From Tolypocladium sp. Sup5 PDA-1 (Eukaryota > Ascomycota > Sordariomycetes > Hypocreales > Ophiocordycipitaceae): a stretch of 64,000 bases of DNA. The translations under genes were made by a program, and so were the position numbers. Location of the stretch: the NCBI GenBank assembly GCA_000750105.3, contig JPHH03000067.1, positions 1 to 64,000 of the forward strand. Reading direction: 5' to 3'. Shown piece after piece: positions 12,199 to 23,823 of this stretch (within the stretch, counting starts at the first letter, position 1; each line of letters starts with the position of its first letter). A model generated the notes under the pieces. That model was given only the letters and a program-made list of their open reading frames with translations. It ran no database searches and was not told the origin of the DNA.

Positions 12199-14380
12199 AT
12201 GGATTCGGAACCTCAGCCGCCGAGGAGGCGTGCCTCAGCCGACGCTCGGCCGCGGCAGCAGCAGCATCAGCAGCGTGCTGCACTACAACCACAGGCGCCC
12301 AGTCCCGCGCCGTCTCGACGCTCGTCGCTGGCCGCAAACATGTTGACGCCGCTCGCGGAACGGCCGGGAGACGACTACTTTGAGCCTCTGAGCCAGGCGC
12401 CTTCGCAACGATCACGGCTCTCGACGCTCTCTGTGAGCCGCTTCCCCAGCCTGACGACTTCGGAGAGCAGACCCGTCACGTCAGAGCAAGCACGACGTCC
12501 GAGCATCCGCATACGCCGGAGTTCCATCGGCTCCAACAGGGGCCCAGTCACAGGCGCCGCCGAGGGCCCTGTCTCCAGCCATGGCGGGAACGATGATGCC
12601 CGGTACCAGAGCGGTCGCCCCAGGAGCATCTCGCAGCCCAGCTCCGCGCACTTGCCCGCCGATTACATCTCCTCGGCCAGAAACCCGAGGAGGCTGCCCC
12701 AGGTTGCGCTTCCGCGGCTGACCGAGGAAGGGTCCCGGCCGACCATGGGGGAGCTGGGCATCACGGGCTCGCCAATATCCCCTACCGCGTCTCTACCTGA
12801 ATGCACCCTCAGCAACGATGGAGCTGGGGGAGGAGAGGCCGGCCCTGCTCAAGGGAAGCCAAACCGGCTCGGCCGAATGGGCAAAGTGTTCTGGCCAGGC
12901 TTCGGGAAACGGGATCCGGCCCAGACAGGCGCGACGACTGCCGAATCTCGCCAAAACGACGAGTACGACCAAGAACTGGTCGACTGGCTGGACATTATCG
13001 GTAAGTCTCCTTAGTCCAATCCTTTCCTGTTGCTGCCGCTGACGGTGCCCAGACCCCGAAGTCCAAACCCTGTCGACGCTCACCAACGTGCAAAACTCAC
13101 TCTTCATCCCTGACCTCGGCGGCTGGATCAACCGCAGGCCCACGTATGTGCTCTCCGAGCGCGACATGCAAGCGATTAGACCGGCATCTGCGGATGTGCA
13201 AGCTCGACCGCCAGAGCCGCAGCAAGGCCAAGAAGACGAGACGGAGCCGTCGGCTGAAGAGTCTGAGCAGACACACCCGGGCATTTATCGCTCCAACACC
13301 ATCACATCCCGACTCACCGACTCGCACTATGCCGCTCTCCCCCACGGACGGTCGCTCGAAGGCTGGAGCGAGGCAGACAAGTGGGAGCTGGACGATCATG
13401 TTCGCCATATGCTGCATTCGCGACGCTCCAGATTTAAGCGCACGATGAAGGGCTTTGGCCAGTACGTGCGACGGCCGCTGGGGTTCTTTGTGACACTCTA
13501 CGCCACCCTCATCACCCTGTTCGGCCTGGCGTGGGTTATATTCCTCATTGGCTGGATATACGTCGGCGAGGAGCAGGTGTATGCCATTCACATCATCGAC
13601 AGTGTGCTGGTGGCGCTCTTTGCCGTCATGGGCGACGGCTTGGCCCCGTTTAGGGCCATCGACACCTACCACATGTTCTTTGTTGTGCGCTACGCGCGGA
13701 TGATTGAGAACGGCGGAAAGAAGCCTCGGGCTTGTCTTCAGAAACGCAGGATCGCGTCCGACGTTCGGGAGAGCATCGAGGCCCCAGCGCCGGCGCCATC
13801 TGGTCAAATCGAGACTTTACAGCCAGATCCATCCTCGGCGTTCGGCCAGCCCGCGATCCCTACCAACAACGACCTGCAAAATATGTCTGCTGACGCGGAC
13901 GTGGAAGACGGCAAACCCAACAACGAAATGTCCGGCTACCACCCCCTGACCGCGAAGCAGCGCAAGAGCCTGTTGCATCACCAGGAGAAGCTTGCCAAGT
14001 CCCACAGCTTCTACAAGCCTGAGGAGACATTTACCCACCACTCCTTTCCGCTGGGCTACCTCATGGCCATTGTCATCCTCCTCGACTGCCACTCGTGTCT
14101 GCAGATCTCGCTCGGCGCGTGCACGTGGGGCATCGACTACCACGTACGGCCGTTCGCGCTGACGACGGTCATTCTCTGCGTGAGCATAACGTGCAACCTG
14201 ACGGCGGGGCTGGTCATTACCATTGGCGACCGCAAGACGCGGAAGAAGGACGTCGTGGAGCTGCTGAACCGGCAGGAGTTGACGGGCGACGCTATTAAAC
14301 ATATCGAGCATAAGAAGAAGAAGGAGCAGGGCAAGGGCGGCGAGGGGTCGGACCAGAATGACCCGACCAAGGGGGAGTGA
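12199..14380 (+). CDS. DUF2985 integral membrane protein
   Basis: Exons 12199-13000 and 13053-14380, separated by a 52-nt GTAAGT..CCAG intron, give 709 residues. The first ~250 are a disordered Ser/Pro/Arg-rich tail. Then comes FIPDLGGWINRRPTY, a helix-breaking acidic stretch, FKRTMKGFGQYVRRPLGFF followed by two close transmembrane helices, the block PFRAIDTYHMFF, and two more hydrophobic helices near the C-terminus (YLMAIVILLDCHSCLQISLG). A Lys-rich tail closes the protein. This order is that of fungal DUF2985 proteins, whose function is unknown. Short direct spacing from the permease does not by itself imply a shared role. Confidence 0.87.
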
Positions 14381-15154
14381 GGGAAGGCACAGACACAAGG
14401 GCGCATATACGGTTGCTGAGTTTTGAGAGACGGCATACAGACTAGATATCCCGTAGTGGTTGACAGGGCATAGCGACGGGCGTTTGGAGCTTAATACACG
14501 TGTTGTTCCTTTGTTCTTGGGCTCTGCCGCTTCGGGAGGCTGGGAACCACTTTTTGAGACTCATCAGTAGTAGCACGTTGCAGGCAACATGCCTCGACTA
14601 GCTGCACCGTACTCGCCATACTCAAAACAAGGCCATCCGGAGAGACCCTTACGACGAGCCACCGGAGGTGTCGCCGCGGCGGTGGAGGGAGATGGGTGTT
14701 CCCTGTTTGTCACACTTGGTTACGGCTTCAAGTGGTGTGAGACCGGATGCCAGGATGGTCCTGCGTGAGAGCGTCATGGTCACGGGTGTGTGTCCTGGGG
14801 AGCTCGGGCTAAAAGTAAACCTAGAAAGATGATGAATAGATAAGTATCTCGTCATAGCCACTTGTTAACTGAGGAATAGGTGGAGGCTACCAATCCTGCG
14901 TCGGCGTATCGTGCGGTTGCGTAAAGATGGATTCCTGGGCATCGTGGGTCACTGGGTGTGCGCAACTCGAAGCTGCAACCAACATCTCAATCAACATGAG
15001 CTGGAACCAACAGCCCCATTGCTCCAATCATGGGTGTCTGTCTTAACTTGACAGGCATTAACAAACACTCGGACCTTGATACTTCGTATCCGGCCCGCGA
15101 TCCGCAGCCTGATCGGGGCGACTTCTAGCATTTGACGACGACATGTATTGTTCG
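14381..15154. other. Intergenic between convergent genes
   Basis: Both neighbours end here, so it should hold two 3' ends. A TACTTCGTA motif is at 15080-15088, about 70 bp past the stop of the oxidoreductase. No gene was recognised. Confidence 0.5.
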
Positions 15155-16338
15155 CTACAGGTTACTCGTATTCTGATTCGCCCTTTTAACCTCGACGAGA
15201 AGCTTCCCCGTGTTCACGCCGTTGTAGAGCCCCACGAGCCCCTGCTCAGCAACGGCGAGGCCGCCGGCGAGGATGTGCTCCGTCTTCTTGAGCCTGCCCT
15301 CAGCCAGCCACTGCGAGAGCTCGCGGCGCGCGCGCGGGAAGTCGGCGGCGTGGTCGAAGACGACGAAACCCTGCATGCGGATGCGCATGGTGATGACCTT
15401 GGAGATGTTCCGGGGGCCCTCGGGCGTGGAGGTGTTGTACTGGCTGATGTGGCCGCACTCGACGAAGCGGGCGTGCTCCTTGGCCCTGCCGAGGGCCATG
15501 TCGAGGATCTTGCCGCCGACTGTTTCGCGTATTAGCCAGGCCTTGTTTCCTAGCTACTTTACGCTGCTGGATGCTGGCCGCCTGGGTAGGACTTACCGTT
15601 GTCAAAGTAGACGTCAATGTACGACTTGGTGGCCGCCTTGAACTTTGGCTTGAAATCGGCCGCCTTGTAGTTGAGCGCCACGTCAAAGCCCAGCTCGTCC
15701 ACGAGCCACCGGCACTTGTCCTCGCTGCCGCAGATGCCCACGACGGTCGCGCCCTTGATCTTGGCAATCTGGCCGGCCACGCTGCCCGTCGCGCCCGCCG
15801 CGCCCGACACGACGACCAGCTCGCCGGGCTTCGGGTCGCCGATGTGCGCCATGCCGACCCAGGCCGTGAGGCTGGTCATGCCCAGCGCGGAGAGCATGTC
15901 CACCGGGTCGCGGAGGCCCGGGTACAGCGACGCGGGCTCGAACCGGCCCCTGGGCACGACGGCGTACTGGGTCCAGCCGGCGAGGCAGGAGACGACGTCG
16001 CCGGGCTTGGCCTGGGGGTTCTGGGAGGCGAGGACGCGGCAGGCGGTGAGGCCGCGCATGGTCTCGCCGATCTGGACGGGCGGGATGTAGGAGCGGGCGT
16101 CTTGTGGGATGTTAGCGACGGCGCAAGACCGGCCGGGGTCGACGGGAGGATACATACCGCTCATCCACCCGCGCATGGCTGGGTCGAGGGAGAGGTAGAG
16201 CACCTCGACGAGAATCTCGCCATCCTTCAAGTCGCTGGGCTCGGGCGCCGGGGAGGTCCTCTGCTTGAGCGTGCGCCCGGGGATGATGTCGCCCGTCGGC
16301 CGCTCAGCGAGGTAGACGGAGAGGTTATCGCGCGGCAT
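15155..16338 (-). CDS. MDR-type NAD(P)H-dependent oxidoreductase
   Basis: Exons 16338-16158, 16100-15597 and 15519-15155 give 349 residues. It is a zinc-free medium-chain reductase of the leukotriene-B4 dehydrogenase/2-alkenal reductase type: DPAMRGWMS plus DARSYIPPVQIGETMRG near the N-terminus, the Rossmann motif VVSGAAGATGSVAGQIAK, and the GICGSEDKCRWL and NYKAADF blocks. Family members reduce activated C=C bonds of alkenals, alkenones or quinones with NADPH; the substrate here is unknown. The first intron (16101-16157, 57 nt) has no stop and keeps frame, so retention would insert 19 residues between the two conserved blocks; splicing is supported because those blocks are adjacent in relatives. 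The start is the ATG at 16338; an upstream in-frame TTG is not used. Confidence 0.9.
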
Positions 16339-17158
16339 GATGGCGGTTACAGTCAATCGTCCAACACTTGAGGAGGAATGTCTGTCTGAAAGCAGAATCG
16401 AATGTCGTGTATAACAGTTGCGTGTCCTTTATACGCCCTCGCGATCGATCTCGGATTTCTCAGCAGGCGCGCAACGGCGTGGCGGTTTCTGGGGTCGACG
16501 GCACGCCGATGCGCCTCTCCCGGGGCAAGGTTCGCATCTGGAGACATCGCCGGGCGGGAGTTGCTGTGATTCGGTGGGGCCGGTGAGGGTTGCCGAGGCA
16601 GGCGGCACAGTTTCTAATACGGAGATTCGCCCACACTGGGGAGTAGCGAGGCGCCCCGAGTGGTGGATCTACAACGTTAATCCGGAGTACGGAGTAGCCG
16701 TCTAATGGATGCAAGGCCAACTTATTATTAGTGCTCAACACAAGGTGGTCTCCGTCTCCTCCAGGCTGAATAACTGGTAGTACATGTATCGGTCTCTGCC
16801 TCGGCGCAACTCCAAGATCTTCTTAGAGCGAGGTAAGAGATGCCTTGCCCGTTGTGTTCTGATGTTGCCGAGACCGAGTCGCGATGGCACACCGCACTTT
16901 AGAACATGGAGTTGGGGCCAATCAATTGTCCTAGTTTTACCAAATCTTAAAATGCTGTGCGTCCCAATGATGTGGGATTGCTTCATTCTATAGATTATGA
17001 AAATGTAAATGACAGCCAAACGACACGAGTGGGCAAACGCCACTCTGTCCAGCAACGAAGCGCTCATAATGTACAACCTCCACCACCAGATATGAAACCC
17101 CAAGTTAACCCGACATTGTCAAGTTACCTCCCAACTATATTTTATACTTTGCAGCCGG
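16339..17158. other. Intergenic, 820 bp, AT-richer right half
   Basis: It lies between the oxidoreductase 5' end and the 3' end of the next - strand gene. A GGAGTACGGAGTA motif is at about 16683-16695. The part from about 16880 to 17150 is visibly AT-rich. No gene was recognised. Confidence 0.5.
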
Positions 17159-18096
17159 TTATGCCCCCGGCAGCTCGTACCGCAGCGTCTGGCGGCGCGT
17201 GTACTCGTACGCCGGCAGCGCGTGAACCTCCATCTTCTTGACGCCGGGACCCGGGTAGTTTTGCGACCACGCGACGTCGCTCCACGGCGGCTTGCTGAGA
17301 GCCGGGTCCGCTGGTGGACTCTCAGAGGGCGGCGGCGGTGCAGCCCTCGCGGCTCGGCGGCGCCGCATGACGAGGCAGATGGCGCCCGTGGCGAGCAGCG
17401 CCGTCACGCCGACGCCGATGCTGACGCCGATGCCGATTTTGGCTCCGGCCGAAGAGGATGTTTCCGGGGATGAAGAGGACGATGAGGATGGGTCGTTGGT
17501 GGGCGTTGCGCTGAGGCTGGCCGTCGACGATGGTGTCTTAGAGGTCGTGCTTGAGGCATCAGGTTGGCTGGAAGAGGGCGTCGACGACGGCGCCCACACG
17601 CCAATCGTAGTAATTGCACTCGGCATCACTGCTGGAATGTAAGTGATCCTTTCCAACCTGCTGTTGGACAGCAACACAACACACCTTGGAACACCAGAAT
17701 GTTCTCCAGCTTCTCGCAGCTCGACTTCTGGCCATTGATGCAGTAAAACAGCCTCCCGTCGCGCTCGCGCTCGCACTTGCCCATGTCCTCGCCGCCCGTG
17801 ACATTATCAGCATCCGGGTCTGCACAGAAGTTGGGGCACGCGCCGCTGCGCCAGCTCTTGTCGGTGCAGCTGCCGCGGACGTAGGCCGACGCGCCGGGCC
17901 GCTTCAGCTCCTTGCCCGTGGCCATGCAGACGCTGTTGCTGAGACAGGCGTAGCCCTGCCCGCAGCAGGTCGCCTGGGGCGTGTCGTCGCGGCAGGGAGT
18001 GTCCTGCGGTGCGACGCTACCGTCGGGGAAGTAGCACAAGGAGTGTGCCGATGGCGATGCCGCGAGGACGCTGGCGACGACGAAGAGCGGCCGCAT
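17159..18096 (-). CDS. Cysteine-rich single-pass membrane protein
   Basis: Exons 18096-17685 and 17631-17159 give 294 residues. The protein has a signal peptide (about 1-19), a Cys-rich ectodomain of about 120 residues (CYFPDGS, CCGQGYACLSNSVC, CTDKSW, CPNFC), a Ser/Thr-rich stalk, one transmembrane helix (IGIGVSIGVGVTALLATGAI) followed by RRRR, and a Pro-rich cytosolic tail. This topology is common in fungal surface proteins resembling Mid2/WSC-type wall sensors, but no named domain was recognised, so signalling is only a possibility. The 3' splice site is a tandem CAGCAG: use of the second acceptor would remove one Ala. Its start lies 645 bp from the divergent GH47 gene. Confidence 0.78.
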
Positions 18097-18741
18097 CTTC
18101 CTGTTGTCGGCACAAGGCTGCCGCTGAAAGGCGAGTAAAGCAAGAGCCCGGAGAGCAAGAGACGCAGTCAAAGACTTACACCGTATCCATGGGGCATACA
18201 TTCGGTGCCGTGCCTTTTGTGTGCCAATATCGTAGCCGCAAGGCCCGCAACCAACGTCGACTAACACCCGTCTTTTCAACTTGTAACCAACAGCCCCCGA
18301 TGCCCCAATCATAGCCGGCCGTCTTAGCGCCCGACAGGCCTTGAGCAAACCAACCACCTTGTTTAACTGGCAGCGCCTCGGCCACGTTGCCGCCTCGAGG
18401 GGCTCAAGCCAGGGCCAGCGAATGGCGTGCAGTGGTTGGCACTGGACAGGCGGCAGACTGGGCGGTTTCGGCGGCTTTGTTCTGTACTCGTAGGTTGCTG
18501 GGACCTCCAATTGCAGTGCTGTGTTGGCTGGCTGGGTTGCTGAAGCGCTCGGAGTCCAATCGGCTCAGAAGCCTCAGATGACGGCCTGGCATTCCCGAGT
18601 CCCACGTCTCCTCCCTCGAGGCAGGAGGGCGTTGTTCTGTCTTGTCTTGGCTTGTCTTTTCATCTACGAAGTACATCACCTCACTTCACGCTGGCACTGT
18701 ACGTCGGACAGGCAAGTGCTTCGCGACAGACACAATTCACA
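18097..18741. other. Divergent promoter region, TM protein / GH47
   Basis: The 645 bp lie between two divergent starts. A TACGAAGTAC motif (18665-18674) sits about 70 nt upstream of the mannosidase ATG. No TATA box is obvious. Confidence 0.45.
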
Positions 18742-20532
18742 ATGGCCATCGGCTGGAGGAGATGGCTCATGGCCGCGCTGCTGCTCCTCGTCGTGGTCGA
18801 GCTGTGGCACGGCTGGGGGTCGAGCGCCGGGGACCCCCATCGCCGTCCGTCAACGTCCAGCACGTCGCACGTTGAACCGCCCGACGATGACTTCATCTGG
18901 CGCAGAGTCAAGCACAACTACCCAGTCACCTCGTTCCGGCCGCTGCCAACAGCCGCCGTCGATGCGCTCCCCAAGGTCCAGGGGCACTTTGCCGCCGAGT
19001 CCGGGGAGCGCAAGAACCTGCGCCTGCAGCGGCGCGACGCCATCAAGGACGCCTTCACCAAGAGCTGGACGGCGTACAAGGAGCACGCCTGGCTGCGCGA
19101 CGAGGTGACGCCCGTCACGGGCCAGCAAAGGGACACGTTTGGCGGCTGGGGCGCGACGCTCGTCGACTCGCTCGACACGTTGTGGATGATGGACATGAAG
19201 GCCGACTTCGAGGCCGCCGTCGACGCCGCGCACCGCAACATCTCCTTCGCCACGACGCCGGCGCACACCGTCAACGTATTCGAGACGACGATCCGCTTCC
19301 TGGGGGGCCTGCTGTCCGCGTACGACCTCAGCGGCGACGCGCGGCTGCTGGCCAAGGCGCGCGACGTCGGCGACATGCTGTACACGGCCTTTGACACGCC
19401 CAACCACCTCCCCATGACGCGCTGGAACCTGCACGCGGCCGCGCGCGGCGAGCCCCAGGCCGCGCACTCCAACACGCTGCTCGCGGAGATCGGCTCGCTG
19501 GGACTCGAGTTCACGCGCCTGAGCCTCGTCACCGGCGACGCGCGCTACCACGACGCCGTCCAGCGCATCGGGGAGCTGCTCGCCGCCGCGCAGGCGACGA
19601 CCAAGGTGCCCGGCCTGTGGCCGATCCTGGTCGACGCGGCCGGCGAGGACTTTGACGCGGGCGCCGACTACGCGCTCGGCGGCATGGCGGACAGCGCGTA
19701 CGAGTACCTGCCCAAGATGGCCGCGCTGCTGGGCCAGGGCGAGGGCATCTACGTCGACATGTACGCGCGCAGCATGGAGGCGTCGCGGGAGCACCTCTTC
19801 TTCCGGCCCATGACGCCCACGGGCGAGGACATCCTCTTCCCGGGCGTGCTACATGCCAGCGCTAGCGACGGCTTGGTGTCGACGAGCCTCGAGACGAGCG
19901 CGGGACATCTGATATGCTTCACGGGGGGCATGCTCGCGCTCGGCGGCCGGCTGCTGGCCAACGACACGCACCTGGACTGGGCCGACAAGCTCACCCGGGG
20001 CTGCCTCTGGGCGTACGAGTCCCTCCCGACGGGCGTCATGCCCGAGACGTTCCACCTGGCCGCGTGCCCCGACTCGTCATCCTCCTGCGCCTGGGACGAC
20101 TCCCGCTGGCACGCCGCCGTCCGCGCAAAGCAGCCCTCCAACGACGCCCGGGCCACCATCGAGGACCAGCGCCTCCCCCGGGGCTTCACCCACATCCCCG
20201 ACGCGCGGTACATCCTCCGGCCCGAGGCCATCGAGAGCGTCTTCCTCATGTACCGCACCACGGGGGACCCGCGCTGGCAGGACCGCGCGTGGGCCATGTG
20301 GACGGCCATCGACGCCCTGACGAGCACGCCGCTGGCCAACAGCGCCGTGTGGGACGTGAACCCCCCGGCCGGCGAGGCGCCGGGCAAGGCCGACTCCATG
20401 GAGAGCTTCTGGCTGGGCGAGACGCTCAAGTACTTCTACCTCGTCTTCTCGGAGCCGGGGCTGGTGAGCCTGGACGAGTGGGTGTTTAACACGGAGGCGC
20501 ACCCGTTTAGGCGGCTGGGGGGAGGTCACTGA
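18742..20532 (+). CDS. Class I alpha-1,2-mannosidase (GH47)
   Basis: A single exon encodes 596 residues with a short N-terminal cytosolic segment and a signal-anchor helix (MAALLLLVVVELWHGW), the type II topology of Golgi/ER mannosidases. The GH47 core runs about 90-590, with DTFGGWGATLVDSLDTLWMM, VFETTIRFLGGLLSAYDLSG, SNTLLAEIGSLGLEF, YEYLPK, ICFTGGMLALGG, RYILRPEAIESVFLMYR and the terminal FNTEAHP, which carries the calcium-binding Thr. Such enzymes trim alpha-1,2-mannose from N-glycans in the secretory pathway. It could be an ER Mns1 or a Golgi isoform; the sequence alone does not decide. The first ATG in frame is 18742. Confidence 0.94.
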   Translation: MAIGWRRWLMAALLLLVVVELWHGWGSSAGDPHRRPSTSSTSHVEPPDDDFIWRRVKHNYPVTSFRPLPTAAVDALPKVQGHFAAESGERKNLRLQRRDAIKDAFTKSWTAYKEHAWLRDEVTPVTGQQRDTFGGWGATLVDSLDTLWMMDMKADFEAAVDAAHRNISFATTPAHTVNVFETTIRFLGGLLSAYDLSGDARLLAKARDVGDMLYTAFDTPNHLPMTRWNLHAAARGEPQAAHSNTLLAEIGSLGLEFTRLSLVTGDARYHDAVQRIGELLAAAQATTKVPGLWPILVDAAGEDFDAGADYALGGMADSAYEYLPKMAALLGQGEGIYVDMYARSMEASREHLFFRPMTPTGEDILFPGVLHASASDGLVSTSLETSAGHLICFTGGMLALGGRLLANDTHLDWADKLTRGCLWAYESLPTGVMPETFHLAACPDSSSSCAWDDSRWHAAVRAKQPSNDARATIEDQRLPRGFTHIPDARYILRPEAIESVFLMYRTTGDPRWQDRAWAMWTAIDALTSTPLANSAVWDVNPPAGEAPGKADSMESFWLGETLKYFYLVFSEPGLVSLDEWVFNTEAHPFRRLGGGH

Positions 20533-20689
20533 GGTGTAATGGTGTGTACGGATATTGTAAGCCGGGCGGTTCCGAGGTGTTTTATTTACTTGGAGTTACG
20601 ATCAATGAGTTGTTTGTCTGTCCCGAGACTGACTTGGACCATCTCGACAGGATGCGCACGCCGCATGGCTGACAACACAAGCACCAGCT

Positions 20690-22813
20690 CTAAACAGCAA
20701 GGTAATAGTACCGCGTCGCGGGGTCGTACTCGAGCGTCACCTCCGCGTCCATCGTGTCCACGTCAATGACCAACTGCCGCCACACCTGCACCTCGTACGC
20801 CCCCGGCATCACGCCCGGGTGCACCAGGGCGCACAGGAACCGCGACGGCTTGCCATCCTCCGTCTTGTGGCCGCCGTCCTGCGGATCGACCTGCCGGCCG
20901 TTCGCGTCGAGCGTGTAGCCCCCGGCCGCCGCCGCGGGGCAGAGTATCATCGCCGGCTTGACGCCGTCCGGCAGGTCCAGCGCGTAGCGCGGCGGCGGCG
21001 TCCAGCTCACGACCATGCCCGGCCGGATGCGCTCCTTGAACGGCACGCCCTTGGCCTCAGGCCTGGGGTCCGCGCTCGAGGACCGGTCCGCGATGCTGAG
21101 GAAGCGGAGCAGCTCGTCGGTGCTCTCGGTGCTCTCGGCCTGCCCGGTGCCGGTGCCTTTGGCGTTGGTGCCTTTGGCGTTCTTCGAGTCGACGTGCATG
21201 CGCCAGAGCTTGGAGCGGAAGGCGATGGCCTGCTCGCGGGTGACGCCCGGCGTCTTGAGGCACCGGAGCTCAAACTCGGGCGGCGGGAGGCGCAGAATCT
21301 GCGACCCGGACTCGTGGGGTGCGAGTATGGCGGATGACACCGGCGGAGTACCAGACTTATACACCCGACTGTTATTAGACCAGAAACCGCAAGTGACAGC
21401 ACACACGGGTCAGGTACAAACTCACGTTTCCCTCGATCCAGGCCCGCAGCTGCTCGTTGGTCCACGTCGTCGGCGCCTCCGGCGTATACACCACCGCCCT
21501 CGCCAGCGGCACAAACACCCTCAGCGTCTCGGCATACCGCAGCGCGTTCCTGCTCGCCGCAACGTCCGCCAGGCACGGGTTCACGCACACCACGACGGCC
21601 GTCTTGCACGTCCGCGTGCTCGCCGGGTCGAAGACGTGCTTGAGCACCTTTGTTAGCGCGTTCTGGCGGAACGGCACGTACGCCTTCTTGCGCGACGCCG
21701 AGGAGACCCCCGGGGGCGCCGCGTCGGCCTCGATCTTGCCGCGGATGCAGTCCTTGAGGGTGGATAGGCTGGTGTTGATGTCGCGCGACTCACGCATGCG
21801 GTCCGCGCCGTGGGCGAGGCGGTCGCGCGCGGCCTCGGAGCCGGCGAGGTCGACGAGGTAGAGGATGCCGTCGTCGGCCGAGGGCATGGACGGGATGGCG
21901 ATGCGGATCCGGCAGATGGCGTGGGAGCGCGACGAGGTGTCGTTCTTCTCGGTGGCTTCCGTGAGGCGGAACTCGGTGGCTGTTTCAATGAGGCCGAGGA
22001 TCTCGCTGGTGCTTTGGACGTGGTGCTCCAGCGCGCCGGCGAGCTGCATGACGCCAAAGGAGTCTTCGAGGACCGAAATGGGCTTTCGAGAGTTGAGGAG
22101 GTCTTTGTGCATACATTAGCCCAGCACTCCGACGTTGCCCTCTGGCCTGACACAGGAGTTGTCGAGGGAATGGCGGAACGCACCGAAAGAAGAGTTGCCA
22201 GTCAGCTCAATTATCGTCATGTAAATCTTCCGCCCGCCCTCGAGGGAGCCGTCCATGAGTGACTCCGCAACCAGCTTCTCAAGCCCGCTGACGGTATACG
22301 TCTTGCCCGAGCCCGTCTGCCCGTACGCAAAGAGAGTGCTGATGCCGCCTCCCCACGCCCACGGGACCAGGTGCTGGAAGACGTCCTCGTAGATTGCCTT
22401 GGTGGTGGATTCAGAGTCGTACAGGCGGTCGACTTGATACGTGGACGACTATTTTCATGTTAGCCTGCGACTCCCCTGGTTGTCCGTGGGTGGTTTCCGT
22501 CGTTCCCATAGTTTTTGTAGTCGCCGCACTGTCTCTCTTGAACTGTTCATCAACTCACCTTGAGTACTGGCGGCCCCCGAACAGCCCTCCTCAGCTCATG
22601 CGCGTCAAGGGTAGCATCCAGTCCCTCCCGGGGAAACAAAGCCTCGGGGAACCCCGCAGAGCTCTCCTCTGTGGACAGGGGCCGGATTCTCGCGCTGACG
22701 ATGACGTCTCGGCTGGCCAAGGCCTTGCCTGGTGTCTGGCGGGGGGGTTCGAGTTTGGCCGTCTTGGCCAGCCAGCGGTAGCGCTCGGCGTTGCTGGTGA
22801 GGAATTCTTCCAT
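20690..22813 (-). CDS. Kinesin-13-like motor protein
   Basis: Exons 22813-22559, 22448-22184, 22102-21426 and 21355-20690 give 620 residues. Motor landmarks are the N-terminal VIVSARIRPL strand, P-loop GQTGSGKT (about 128-135), switch I NDTSSRSH and switch II LVDLAGSE, followed by FRQNALTKVLKHVF and CVNPC. The motor lies near the N-terminus. A C-terminal block with WTNEQLRAWIEGN and LAPHESGSQILRLP looks like a SAM-like tail seen on some kinesin-13/KIF24 relatives, and a globular domain ends the protein. Kinesin-13s depolymerise microtubules rather than walk; this role is inferred. The third intron acceptor is ambiguous (see findings). It ends 157 bp from the convergent mannosidase. Confidence 0.85.
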
Positions 22814-23823
22814 TGTGTTCTTTCGGGTAGTAGCTTGAGTAGTTGATGGGTGTGGTGGTGATGAAGCGTCGTTGTTTGATGGCGGATTCAAGCTCACTTA
22901 TACATGTACAAAGTAGACATCCAGCAGTGGCATCAAGCGGGCGTGAGAAGTCGCTTGCCAACCCGTCTGCTGCTGCCTTGAGAACGACAATCCAAGTCCA
23001 GACTGACTTGCTTCTTCGAGCCGAGCCGGACCATTCAGGGGAACGGTATTTCGAGAAATCTACATCGCTATGCTCATCCAACGCTTCGTTCGGCTGTGGA
23101 AATTAATTATGCGGTTGCCTGATTCGGAACAGCGAGGCGACGATATTGGCCAATGGCTCGGGCCACAGTTTCGTTGGTTGCTGAAGCAATATGTCTAATT
23201 CTCGCTGCCTTGGGCCAAAACCTTCTGCCGACGCTTCAATTTCCATCTATTCGGGTGCCTGGCTCCGCGTTTGCATCTCTCGCGATAATCATGTAAGCTC
23301 ACGTCAGGCAGCAGAATTGCACACTTGTCTTGCCGAGCCGGTGTTGTCGAACAAATTCCTCCCCATCAGCATCAGCGATCCCTCATTGTCCCTCTGGGCA
23401 ATTACCAAGCGTTCCAATTGTCGGTGGCCTGATGCAACGGTTGGTTGGTTGATCGGTTGGTTGATCTGCTGGTTGCCGCCAGCGTGTGCACTACATAGGT
23501 AAGCGGGGGAAGGGGCGCAGTATTTAAAAGACACTTACTGAAGGACAATAGGGCGTATTAACGATCGTTTGCTTATATCTCGGCTGCCGATTCTTCATGC
23601 TTCCGTTCCGGACCTTAATAGTTAAAGCGAGTTATTGCCATGACGTTTTGTTAGGGTGCTGAAACAGACCCCGGATCAGAAAATGAGAAAACCACAAAAA
23701 GACGAAAGACCCAAGGGCCGAGAGTAACGGGACGTTATACAAGAGGAAAGGCAGCGCCTGCCCAAGTAATACGAAATAGCATGCGATCAGGATTTCCCCG
23801 GGAAATCCCTGAAATTATAACGC
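22814..23823. other. Intergenic, about 1 kb
   Basis: It lies upstream of the kinesin and downstream of the aminotransferase. A short GGTTGGTTGATC-type repeat occurs around 23440-23470. No gene was recognised. Confidence 0.5.

Noticed and set aside
17395..17450. Imperfect GCCGAC/GATGCC repeat as a possible minisatellite
   Set aside because: It encodes the Gly/Ile/Val transmembrane helix of the Cys-rich protein; codon repetition explains it.
18850..19794. 314-codon frame on the - strand inside the GH47 gene
   Set aside because: It is fully contained in conserved GH47 coding sequence and has Arg/Val-rich shadow composition.
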